Assembly: GCA_018365895.1 (NCBI GenBank)
Contig: JAGZJD010000009.1
Location: 1 to 57,147 of the forward strand
Length of the DNA stretch: 57,147 bases
Reading direction: 5' to 3'
From: Lachnospiraceae bacterium
GTDB taxonomy: Bacteria > Bacillota_A > Clostridia > Lachnospirales > Lachnospiraceae
A program made the position numbers and the translations under genes. The notes beneath the pieces were generated by a model. The model ran no database searches. It had not been told where the DNA came from and was given only the letters and a program-made list of their open reading frames with translations. This document shows, piece by piece, positions 15,682 to 23,489 of the stretch; position 1 is the first letter of the stretch, and each line of letters begins with the position of its first letter.

Positions 15682-16593
15682 ATGAAGGAATATTTTGTGA
15701 TCGGTATATTATGTAGTGTTATTTTGATTTTAATTTGTATTCTGGTAAGCTATCAGCGGCAGGTAAAAAATATCTGCCGCCAGTTGTATTTTCTGAAAGA
15801 GCATGAAAGCAATATGCTCGTGACAAAAGAAATAAATTGGGGAAACATACGTGAATTGACAGAGATTTTAAATGAACTTTTAAAAGAGCAGAAGAGACAG
15901 AGAAAGGCATACATTCGGAAAGAACAGATGATCGCAGATACCTACACAAACCTTTCGCATGATATCCGAACACCGCTGACATCATTAAATGGATATTTTC
16001 AATTGCTGGAGAACGCTGAACACGAGAAAGATCGTCAGCGATATCTTAGAATTATTCAAGAACGTATTGAAAGTCTGAAAGATATGTTGGAAGAATTATT
16101 TACTTATACAAAATTGCAAAATGAAGTATATGAGCTGTCAATGGAACGTCAGAACATGAATCAGCTTTTGAAGGAGATCGTTTTTTCCTATTATGACGAG
16201 TGGAGACAACAGGGGATTACGCCGGTGTTTGCCATTACAGAAGAACCGGTATGGATTCAGGGAAATGAACAGGCCCTTCGTCGGGTTATTCAGAATATTA
16301 TTAAAAATGAACTGGATCATGGGGAGAAAGAAATCGAGATCTGTCTTGAAAAGAAGGGGGAACGCATGGAACTTCTCTTCCGGAATCGGGCAGAGACGCC
16401 GGAAAATATTGACGTCAGCAGAGTATTTGACAGATTTTATAAAGCAGACGCGGCCAGAAGCAAAAACTCTACAGGGCTTGGTTTGTCTATCGCGAAAGGC
16501 TTTGTAGAAAAAATGAACGGAGAGATCCAGGCGGAAATGAAGGAAGGATGGTTTGGCATCCATATTTGGTTTTCATGTGAAGATAAGAAGTAA
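15682..16593 (+). CDS. Sensor histidine kinase
   Basis: A 303-residue kinase with an N-terminal hydrophobic anchor (about 4-24) and almost no extracellular part, as in intramembrane-sensing kinases of antibiotic-response systems. These often sense through a partner transporter. The phospho-acceptor motif is LSHDIRTPLTSL. The ATPase domain shows an N-box variant NIIKNELDHG and the G-box STGLGLSIAKGFVEKMNG. ATG 15682 is chosen because AAGGAAAA lies eight bases before it. A frame extension to 15637 would overlap the permease and put charged residues before the anchor. Partner of the regulator at 13142. Confidence 0.92.
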   Translation: MKEYFVIGILCSVILILICILVSYQRQVKNICRQLYFLKEHESNMLVTKEINWGNIRELTEILNELLKEQKRQRKAYIRKEQMIADTYTNLSHDIRTPLTSLNGYFQLLENAEHEKDRQRYLRIIQERIESLKDMLEELFTYTKLQNEVYELSMERQNMNQLLKEIVFSYYDEWRQQGITPVFAITEEPVWIQGNEQALRRVIQNIIKNELDHGEKEIEICLEKKGERMELLFRNRAETPENIDVSRVFDRFYKADAARSKNSTGLGLSIAKGFVEKMNGEIQAEMKEGWFGIHIWFSCEDKK

Positions 16594-16617
16594 AGAGGCA
16601 TGAGGAGGAATTTTACT

Positions 16618-18339
16618 GTGAAAAATGGTTATAAAGTAATGTTAAAATACGTTACATTACATAAAAGAAAAGTCATTGTACTGGTTTTGCTTTTAATTCT
16701 AAATAGTTTCTTTGGGACATTTCCATTAAAAATTATTGAGAAGTTAATCGATACGGTAGAAGAAAATTTTACGATAACATGTGTTTTGGTGTTAGGAGGA
16801 ATTTATTTTTTAACTCAAGTGGTCTGGGTTATTTTGGGTGGTGCAGTTAATAGATTAACTGCAAAACTGGAAACAGGTATAGGGCATAATATACGAATGG
16901 AATTGTATGAAAAGATTTTACGTTTGCCGCTGGGATATTTTGAAAAGAATAATTCAGGGGATATTATGCTTAGGCTGATCCAAGACAGTGAGATTACAGT
17001 TGAAGGGGTACTGACTCCAATCATATTTTTAACGTTAAATGTGTTTCAATTTATACTTGGATTTTATTTCATTTCTTCGATTAGTGTTGCTGTTGCTTTA
17101 TGGATGATTCCGATAGGAGTTTTGTTGATTTTTTTGTCATTGCAAAGCGGTACTCCAATACGAAATTTGACAAAAAAGCAAAGAGACTGCAAAGAACAGT
17201 TATGGAATGATTTTCAAGAAGGAATTAAAAATATTAAAGTGTTAAAGCTTTTAAAAAAAGAAAAGGCATATTTCGGAAAGGTAGAAGATTCGAGTACAGC
17301 GTTGGCAAAAGAGTCTTTGAAGCTGAATAAATATACGACGTTAATTGATCGCTTGTATTCTGCTTTATTTATGCTATTAATTGCATTTATTATGATTTAT
17401 GGCTGTGTTCAAGTGAAAAATAATGAGTTATCCATCGGTGGTTTATCGGCATTAATGATGTATAATGGAATTCTGATTGATCCGATGTTAAATTTTTTTG
17501 ACTTTTATCAGCAATTTCAGCAAGTATCTGTCGGAGTGAATCAGATCTCGCAGATTCTGGAAGAAAAGGAAGAAAATCCTAGAGCGGCAAAAGAACAACA
17601 AATTCGTTATGAAAAAGAAATTCTAATTAAAAATTTAACTTTTTCCTATCAAAATAAAGAAGTATTGCATAATATATCGGGAAAAATCACAAAAGGAGAA
17701 CACATTGCTCTTGTAGGGATTTCAGGTTCCGGAAAAAGCACATTATATGATATTCTGGCAGGATTTTATGAGATTAATAAAAATCAGGTATTTATCGATG
17801 GTAAGGATTTGATGGAATTATCAATTACAAATTTGCGGGAGCTGATTCAAATGGTGTTTCAGGATACCGGAATTTTTGCCGGAACGATACGGGATAATTT
17901 AAAATTATTTGATGAGCAGATAACGGATAAGGAAATCTATAATGCTTTAGAAGAAGTCGGGTTAAAACAAATGGTTGACAAGTTATCAAGTGGGTTAGAT
18001 ACTGTTTTAAGTGAGAATGGAGAAAATATTTCAGGTGGAGAAAAACAAAGATTGATGTTAGCACGTGTTTTTTTGATGCATAGACCAATTTTGATTTTGG
18101 ATGAAGCATTTTCAGCATTGGACACAATTACATCAACGTATGTATTCAAAAATATTTTAAAAGCGTATAAAAATGATACAATCATTATTACAACACATAA
18201 GTTAGAGGGGATTGTTGAGGAATGTGATAGAGTGCTTGTATTCCAAGACGGTAAAATAGAAAACAGCGGTACGCATAAAACACTATTAGACGAGTCTGAA
18301 TTATATAGAAAACTATATTATATGAATGGAAGTATTTAA
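16618..18339 (+). CDS. AT-rich ABC exporter (membrane domain plus ATPase)
   Basis: A 573-residue half-transporter with six membrane helices (the first at about 16-36), then an ATPase with Walker A GISGSGKST, signature ISGGEKQRL, Walker B LILDEAFSALD and the switch His in ITTHKL. There is no C39 peptidase domain. The start is GTG 16618, nine bases after AGGAGG; ATG 16600 lies on the ribosome site. It follows the kinase by 24 bases. Codon use differs visibly from its neighbours: many TTA, AAA, ATT and AAT codons where the rest of the window uses CTG, CTT, AAG and ATC. This suggests later acquisition. It presumably works as a homodimer exporting a peptide or drug. Confidence 0.88.
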   Translation: MKNGYKVMLKYVTLHKRKVIVLVLLLILNSFFGTFPLKIIEKLIDTVEENFTITCVLVLGGIYFLTQVVWVILGGAVNRLTAKLETGIGHNIRMELYEKILRLPLGYFEKNNSGDIMLRLIQDSEITVEGVLTPIIFLTLNVFQFILGFYFISSISVAVALWMIPIGVLLIFLSLQSGTPIRNLTKKQRDCKEQLWNDFQEGIKNIKVLKLLKKEKAYFGKVEDSSTALAKESLKLNKYTTLIDRLYSALFMLLIAFIMIYGCVQVKNNELSIGGLSALMMYNGILIDPMLNFFDFYQQFQQVSVGVNQISQILEEKEENPRAAKEQQIRYEKEILIKNLTFSYQNKEVLHNISGKITKGEHIALVGISGSGKSTLYDILAGFYEINKNQVFIDGKDLMELSITNLRELIQMVFQDTGIFAGTIRDNLKLFDEQITDKEIYNALEEVGLKQMVDKLSSGLDTVLSENGENISGGEKQRLMLARVFLMHRPILILDEAFSALDTITSTYVFKNILKAYKNDTIIITTHKLEGIVEECDRVLVFQDGKIENSGTHKTLLDESELYRKLYYMNGSI

Positions 18340-18373
18340 AACAAAAAATTGTAAACACATACTACTAATCTAT

Positions 18374-18438
18374 AAACAGCAACGCCGGAAAGAAGAGAAA
18401 CTGCTCAGTTCCTAATCTTTTCGGCGTTGCTGTTTTCA
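18374..18438. terminator. Strong, probably bidirectional terminator
   Basis: AAACAGCAACGCCG (18374-18387) pairs perfectly with CGGCGTTGCTGTTT (18422-18435), with an A-rich left flank and T-rich right flank. It lies between convergent genes ending at 18339 and 18457. Confidence 0.85.
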
Positions 18439-18456
18439 TAATATAATATTTTAAAT

Positions 18457-19416
18457 TTATGCCACCGTATCAGTTGTCAGATAGTCTACATTCAATTCTT
18501 TCCAACGCGCCTTGTCTTCCGGCGAATTGTACGTCCAGACATTGATCATGAGTCCTTTTTCCTGAGCGTAATCGATTAACTCAGGTGTGATAGAAGAAGC
18601 GGCGATTCCGCTTCGCTCAATGGCAGCAGCAGCGTCAATGGCTTCTGTGGTAGCATTGTCCACAAGATACTGTACCTGCATGGTGCTGCTCAGTTCCCGG
18701 ATGCGTTTCATAAAATCAAGATTGGTCAGTGCGATGCTGGCGCCTTCCATGCTGCACTCCCGAACAATCTCAATCATACCGTCCAAATAAGATATATCAG
18801 AAAATTTAATGTCAAGCACAGCATTGATTCCGTATTGGCTGCATAGTTCCAAATATTCCCGCAATGTCGGGACCTTCTGATTCGGATAAGTGTCAATTCC
18901 GGAACCGTGGTCAATGACTGCACCGGAAATCTGACTGAGTGTCAGACCGGAAATATTGCCGCCCATATTCGTCATGCGATCCATGCTTCCGTCATGCATA
19001 CAGACATATTCGCCGTCACTTGTGCGCCATACATCTGTCTCAATTCCCCAGGTACCGCTTTGCGCTGCCAGTTCAAAAGCAGCGAGGCTGTTTTCCGGAG
19101 CAGCTGAACTGAATCCCCGGTGTGCGATAGTTTTCATGCCGCTGTTGGCAAGTGCAACGGAAGCTGCTTTTTCCAGTTCTGTGTGGGCATTTCCAAGAAT
19201 CTGTATGGAAGACGAAGCCGTCTTTGGATTCTTGTCAGCAGCCTGTCGGGCGATGAAACTGCCGGTACTTTTGTTAAGAAGAAGATGCATTCCGCCGGCA
19301 AAACATACCATGACAGCCAGCGAAGCTGAGAGAATCATCTTCTGGAGCCGTACAACACGCCGTCTTTTGGCACGCATTTGCCGCAGCTTTATTTCACGAG
19401 CTTCATTCATATTCAT
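18457..19416 (-). CDS. Glycerophosphodiester phosphodiesterase, membrane-anchored
   Basis: A 319-residue protein with a basic N-terminus, a single membrane helix (about 25-45), and a GDPD domain outside the membrane. Catalytic features are IAHRGFSSAAPENSLAAF with the His and Arg, GIETDVW with the metal-binding Glu and Asp, and MHD with the second catalytic His. These are followed by the barrel strands VLDIKF and NVWTYN. It would hydrolyse glycerophosphodiesters to glycerol-3-phosphate and an alcohol, for lipid or teichoic-acid turnover. It is a single gene with its own promoter (19465-19492). Confidence 0.9.
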   Translation of the reverse strand: MNMNEAREIKLRQMRAKRRRVVRLQKMILSASLAVMVCFAGGMHLLLNKSTGSFIARQAADKNPKTASSSIQILGNAHTELEKAASVALANSGMKTIAHRGFSSAAPENSLAAFELAAQSGTWGIETDVWRTSDGEYVCMHDGSMDRMTNMGGNISGLTLSQISGAVIDHGSGIDTYPNQKVPTLREYLELCSQYGINAVLDIKFSDISYLDGMIEIVRECSMEGASIALTNLDFMKRIRELSSTMQVQYLVDNATTEAIDAAAAIERSGIAASSITPELIDYAQEKGLMINVWTYNSPEDKARWKELNVDYLTTDTVA

Positions 19417-19464
19417 AATTCATTTCCCCTGTAATTTATTTATACTTTATTATTTCCCTACGAT

Positions 19465-19492
19465 ATTATAGCATACATCTTTTGAAAAACAA
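19465..19492 (-). promoter_or_regulatory. Promoter of the glycerophosphodiesterase gene
   Basis: On the minus strand: TTGTTT, a 16-base spacer and TATAAT preceded by TGC (extended -10). The -10 lies about 50 bases before ATG 19416. Confidence 0.6.
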
Positions 19493-19541
19493 AATAATTT
19501 TCCAGTTTTTTTAATTTTTTCTTTTTATCGTATGGGATTGC

Positions 19542-19570
19542 TTGGAAAATGGTGAGGTTCATGGTAGGAT
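19542..19570 (+). promoter_or_regulatory. Promoter of uvrC-hprK-glcK
   Basis: TTGGAA (19542-19547), a 17-base spacer and TAGGAT (19565-19570). It ends 38 bases before the chosen uvrC start. Confidence 0.55.
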
Positions 19571-19608
19571 AACAGTGATAATTGAAGTATGGAAAAAGGA
19601 TGATGAGA

Positions 19609-21450
19609 ATGTTTCAGATAGAAGAAGAATTGAAGAAACTTCCGGCAAAACCGGGAGTGTATTTGATGCATGATGAGAAGGATGAGATCATCTATGTGGG
19701 GAAAGCTGTCAGTTTGAAAAACCGTGTGCGCCAGTATTTTCAGACGAGTCGGAACAAAGGCGTTAAGATTGAGCAGATGGTGACTCATATTACGCGATTT
19801 GAATATATCGTAACGGATTCGGAACTGGAGGCGCTTGTACTGGAATGCAACCTGATTAAGGAGCATCGACCGAAATACAATACCATGTTGATGGATGATA
19901 AGACGTATCCATTTATTAAAGTAACAGTGAATGAACCATATCCGCGGATGATGCTTGTGCGTCAGATGAAGAAAGATAAGGCGAAATATTTTGGTCCGTA
20001 TACGAGTAATACTGCGGTAAAGGATACAATTGAGCTTTTGCGGAAGCTGTATAAAGTGCGGAACTGCAGCCGGAATCTGCCAAGAGATATCGGGAAGGAA
20101 CGCCCTTGTCTGAATTATCATATCAAGCAGTGTGAGGCTCCGTGCCAGGGATACATTTCTCAGGAAGCTTATCGCCGCTCGATTGATGAGGCAATTAAGT
20201 TTCTAAATGGCAGTTATGACGGGATTTTGAAAGAACTTGAAGCGAAAATGCAGGATGCTTCAGAGAAAATGGAATTTGAGAGGGCCATTGAATACCGGGA
20301 GCTGATAAAGAGTGTGACGCAGATTGCACAGAAGCAGAAGATTACGAACAGCAGTCAGGAGGACAGGGATATTCTGGCGCTGGCAAAAGATGGTGAAGAT
20401 GCGATCGTGCAAGTATTTTTTATCCGGGGAGGCCGGCTGATCGGTCGGGATCATTTTTATCTGAAGGTCGGAAGCGAAGAATCAAGAGGAGAGATTCTGC
20501 AGAGTTTTATTAAGCAATTCTATGCGGGTACACCGTATATTCCGGGAGAACTGATGCTGCAGGCAGAGGTGGAAGAGACAGAGCTTTTGGAAGAGTGGCT
20601 CGGAAGCCGCAGAGGTCATCGGGTGCGTATTACCGTGCCGAAGAAGGGGGAGAAAGAAAAACTGGTGGAGCTTGCATGGAAGAATGCACTTATGGTTCTG
20701 ACAAAAGATAAAGAGCGAATCAAACGGGAGGAAGGAAGAACCATTGGCGCTGTAAAAGAGATTGAAGCACTTCTCGGAGTGAAGGGAATCGTGAGAATGG
20801 AAGCTTATGATATTTCCAATACGAGTGGATTTGCTTCTGTTGGTTCTATGGTTGTGTATGAGAGAGGAAAACCGAAACGGAATGATTATCGCAAATTCAA
20901 GATTAAGAGCGTGCAGGGTCCAAATGATTACGCAAGTATGGAAGAAGTGTTGACGAGAAGATTTTCTCACGGCCTTAAAGAGCAGGAGGAAGGAAAGGAA
21001 CTCGGCAGTTTTCATGCATTTCCGGATCTGATCCTTATGGATGGAGGCCGGGGGCAGGTAAATGTGGCAGAGCGCGTGCTGGAGTCGCTTCATCTTCAGA
21101 TTCCGGTCTGTGGAATGGTCAAGGATGACTTCCATAGAACAAGAGGTCTGTATTACAAAAATGAGGAAATTCCAATCGAACGAACGAGTGAAGGATTTAA
21201 GCTGATTACAAGAATCCAGGATGAGGCGCATCGGTTTGCTATTGAATTTCATAAGAATTTAAGAAGCAAAGAGCAGGTTCATTCTGTTCTGGATGATATT
21301 CCGGGAATCGGACCGACAAGGCGAAAAGATCTGATGAAACATTTCCAGAACCTGGATGCGATCCGCAGCGCTTCTGTGGAAGAATTGAAAGAGCTTCCTT
21401 CCATGAATGAAAAATCCGCAAATGAAGTATACAATTTTTTTCACAAATGA
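19609..21450 (+). CDS. uvrC: Excinuclease ABC subunit C
   Basis: A 613-residue nucleotide-excision-repair nuclease that makes the two incisions around a lesion with UvrA and UvrB. The N-terminal GIY-YIG nuclease domain has [11 protein letters not shown], then IIYVGKA and [12 protein letters not shown] motif ([12 protein letters not shown]) contacts UvrB at about 220. A UvrC RNase H-like domain carries the 3-prime-side catalytic residues ([15 protein letters not shown] onward). The C-terminal helix-hairpin-helix reads [16 protein letters not shown] 19609 is chosen because AAAGGA stands eight bases before it and the family begins at this point; the frame extends to TTG 19582. First gene of an operon with hprK and glcK. 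Confidence 0.96.
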   Translation: MFQIEEELKKLPAKPGVYLMHDEKDEIIYVGKAVSLKNRVRQYFQTSRNKGVKIEQMVTHITRFEYIVTDSELEALVLECNLIKEHRPKYNTMLMDDKTYPFIKVTVNEPYPRMMLVRQMKKDKAKYFGPYTSNTAVKDTIELLRKLYKVRNCSRNLPRDIGKERPCLNYHIKQCEAPCQGYISQEAYRRSIDEAIKFLNGSYDGILKELEAKMQDASEKMEFERAIEYRELIKSVTQIAQKQKITNSSQEDRDILALAKDGEDAIVQVFFIRGGRLIGRDHFYLKVGSEESRGEILQSFIKQFYAGTPYIPGELMLQAEVEETELLEEWLGSRRGHRVRITVPKKGEKEKLVELAWKNALMVLTKDKERIKREEGRTIGAVKEIEALLGVKGIVRMEAYDISNTSGFASVGSMVVYERGKPKRNDYRKFKIKSVQGPNDYASMEEVLTRRFSHGLKEQEEGKELGSFHAFPDLILMDGGRGQVNVAERVLESLHLQIPVCGMVKDDFHRTRGLYYKNEEIPIERTSEGFKLITRIQDEAHRFAIEFHKNLRSKEQVHSVLDDIPGIGPTRRKDLMKHFQNLDAIRSASVEELKELPSMNEKSANEVYNFFHK

Positions 21451-21496
21451 TATAATAAATTGAAAGTGCGAGTTGATTCAGGAAAGGAAGAAATAT

Positions 21497-22420
21497 ATGA
21501 GCAGTGTAGAAATGAAGAAACTGGTTGAAAAGATGAAATTAAAGAATCTTACACCGGATATTTCGCTTGCCGGACGTAAAATCGAAGTGCCGGATATCAA
21601 CCGTCCGGCGCTGCAGCTGACGGGATTTTTTGAGCATTTTGATGCGGACCGCGTACAGATCATTGGTTATGTGGAATATGCATATTTGCAGAGCATATCA
21701 AATGAGAGAAAAGAAGAGATCTATACTCTGCTGTTAGAACGAAAGATTCCGTGTCTGATCTACAGCAGAGATTTACGGCCGGATGATATCATGCTGCGTA
21801 AGGCAGTCGAATATGATGTTCCGGTATTCCTGACAGATAAGGCAACATCTCCGTTTATGGCAGAGATTATCCGCTGGCTGAATGTAGAGCTTGCGCCGTG
21901 CATTTCTATTCATGGCGTGCTTGTAGATGTTTACGGTGTCGGGGTACTCATCATGGGAGAGAGCGGTATCGGTAAGAGTGAGGCGGCTCTTGAGCTGATT
22001 AAGAGAGGGCATCGGCTTGTAACCGACGATGTCGTTGAGATTCGAAAAGTAAGTGATGAAACGCTTGTGGGACGTGCTCCGGATATTACAAGACATTTCA
22101 TTGAATTGAGAGGAATCGGTATTGTGGATGTGAAGACGCTGTTTGGTGTTCAGAGTGTGAAGGAAACACAGACGATTGATCTTGTAATTACTCTGGAAGA
22201 CTGGAACAGAGATAAGGAATATGACCGGCTTGGTCTGGAAGAAGAATACACAGAATTCCTGGGCAATAAGGTTGTATGTCATTCGATCCCAATCCGACCG
22301 GGACGTAACCTTGCGATCATTGTAGAATCTGCATCTGTTAATCACAGACAGAAACAGATGGGATACAATGCAGCACATGAACTGTATCGCCGTGTGCAGG
22401 AAAATTTATTAAAGAAATAG
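21497..22420 (+). CDS. hprK: HPr kinase/phosphorylase
   Basis: A 307-residue bifunctional enzyme that phosphorylates or dephosphorylates Ser46 of HPr, the central switch of carbon catabolite repression in Firmicutes. The N-terminal domain (about 1-130) is followed by the kinase domain with P-loop GESGIGKSEAAL (about 154-165), then the family signature ELRGIGIVDVKTLFG, and a C-terminal helix. ATG 21497 has AAAGGA eight bases upstream; the open frame from 21473 has no SD. It sits 46 bases after uvrC and 11 bases before the glucokinase gene, so sugar phosphorylation and catabolite control share a transcript. Confidence 0.96.
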   Translation: MSSVEMKKLVEKMKLKNLTPDISLAGRKIEVPDINRPALQLTGFFEHFDADRVQIIGYVEYAYLQSISNERKEEIYTLLLERKIPCLIYSRDLRPDDIMLRKAVEYDVPVFLTDKATSPFMAEIIRWLNVELAPCISIHGVLVDVYGVGVLIMGESGIGKSEAALELIKRGHRLVTDDVVEIRKVSDETLVGRAPDITRHFIELRGIGIVDVKTLFGVQSVKETQTIDLVITLEDWNRDKEYDRLGLEEEYTEFLGNKVVCHSIPIRPGRNLAIIVESASVNHRQKQMGYNAAHELYRRVQENLLKK

Positions 22421-22431
22421 GAGAGAAGAAG

Positions 22432-23364
22432 ATGAACTATTGTTTTGGTGTGGACATTGGAGGAACTACAGTAAAGATGGGATTATTCCAGTTTGATGGC
22501 GAACTGGTAGAAAAGTGGGAGATTAAGACGAATACAGCGAATGGGGGGCATGCAATTCTTCCGGATATCGCAGAATCTCTGAATCTGAAAATGGAACATC
22601 ACCATCTGACACAGGAGAACATTCTTGGAATCGGAGTAGGAGTTCCGGCGCCGGTTTCTGAGAATGGTATTGTACAGAAGACTGCTAATCTTGGATGGGG
22701 TTATAAAGATGTGAAGCATGAACTGGAAGAATTGACCGGTATCACAGTTGCTGTTGGAAATGATGCCAATGTGGCAGCATTAGGCGAGATGTGGAAAGGC
22801 GGCGGACTTGGACATAAGAATCTGATCATGGTAACACTTGGAACAGGCGTTGGCGGCGGTGTAATCGTTAATGGAAAAATTCTGAACGGTTCTACAGGAG
22901 CCGGCGGTGAGATTGGGCATATCTGTGTAAATTATGAGGAGACAGAAGTCTGCGGCTGCGGCGGACGCGGATGTCTGGAACAGTATGCATCTGCAACAGG
23001 AATTGTTCGTCTTGCAAAGAGAAAGCTGGCAAATGAGACGAGAAAGACACTTCTTGAGAAAGACATGCTGTCTGCAAAATCTATCTTTGATGCAGTAAAA
23101 GAAGGTGATGCAGTTGCGATGGAAGTTGCAGAAGAATTTGGACGATATCTCGGGTATGCGCTTGCGAACCTGGCAGTTATTTCTGATCCGGCTGTCATTG
23201 TTATCGGTGGCGGTGTGTCAAAAGCAGGAGAAATTCTTATTTCCTATGTGGAGAAATATTTTAAAGAGAGAGCTTTCTTTGCAAATACTCATGTCATTTT
23301 CTCACTTGCCAAACTGGGAAATGATGCGGGAATCTGTGGAGCAGCTAAGTTAGTATTGAACTAA
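22432..23364 (+). CDS. glcK: ROK-family glucokinase
   Basis: A 310-residue sugar kinase. The phosphate-1 motif is VDIGGTTVKMGLF at the N-terminus, the catalytic Asp lies in GNDANVAALGE, and GTGVGGGVI follows. The ROK zinc motif GHICVN...CGCGGRGCLE has the metal-binding His and three Cys. It would phosphorylate cytosolic glucose (possibly also GlcNAc or ManNAc; ROK kinases vary). Last gene of the uvrC-hprK-glcK operon, closed by a terminator. Confidence 0.93.
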   Translation: MNYCFGVDIGGTTVKMGLFQFDGELVEKWEIKTNTANGGHAILPDIAESLNLKMEHHHLTQENILGIGVGVPAPVSENGIVQKTANLGWGYKDVKHELEELTGITVAVGNDANVAALGEMWKGGGLGHKNLIMVTLGTGVGGGVIVNGKILNGSTGAGGEIGHICVNYEETEVCGCGGRGCLEQYASATGIVRLAKRKLANETRKTLLEKDMLSAKSIFDAVKEGDAVAMEVAEEFGRYLGYALANLAVISDPAVIVIGGGVSKAGEILISYVEKYFKERAFFANTHVIFSLAKLGNDAGICGAAKLVLN

Positions 23365-23414
23365 GAAATCTTTCGGTAATTTTAAGAATACAGTTTCAAA
23401 AATAATAGAATGAA

Positions 23415-23456
23415 AAAAGACCAAAAGCAGAAATGTTATTGCTTTTGGTCTTTTCT
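23415..23456. terminator. Terminator of uvrC-hprK-glcK, probably bidirectional
   Basis: AAAAGACCAAAAGCA (23415-23429) pairs perfectly with TGCTTTTGGTCTTTT (23440-23454). A-run on one side and T-run on the other suit both the glcK end and the convergent penicillin-binding protein gene. Confidence 0.85.
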
Positions 23457-23489
23457 TTTCCAACTATATGTTATATGAGAAGTGCTGTA

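Noticed and set aside
13909..18339. Full lantibiotic biosynthesis cluster
   Set aside because: There is no precursor peptide, LanB/C/M enzyme or peptidase domain in this stretch; the transporter genes fit immunity or detoxification only.
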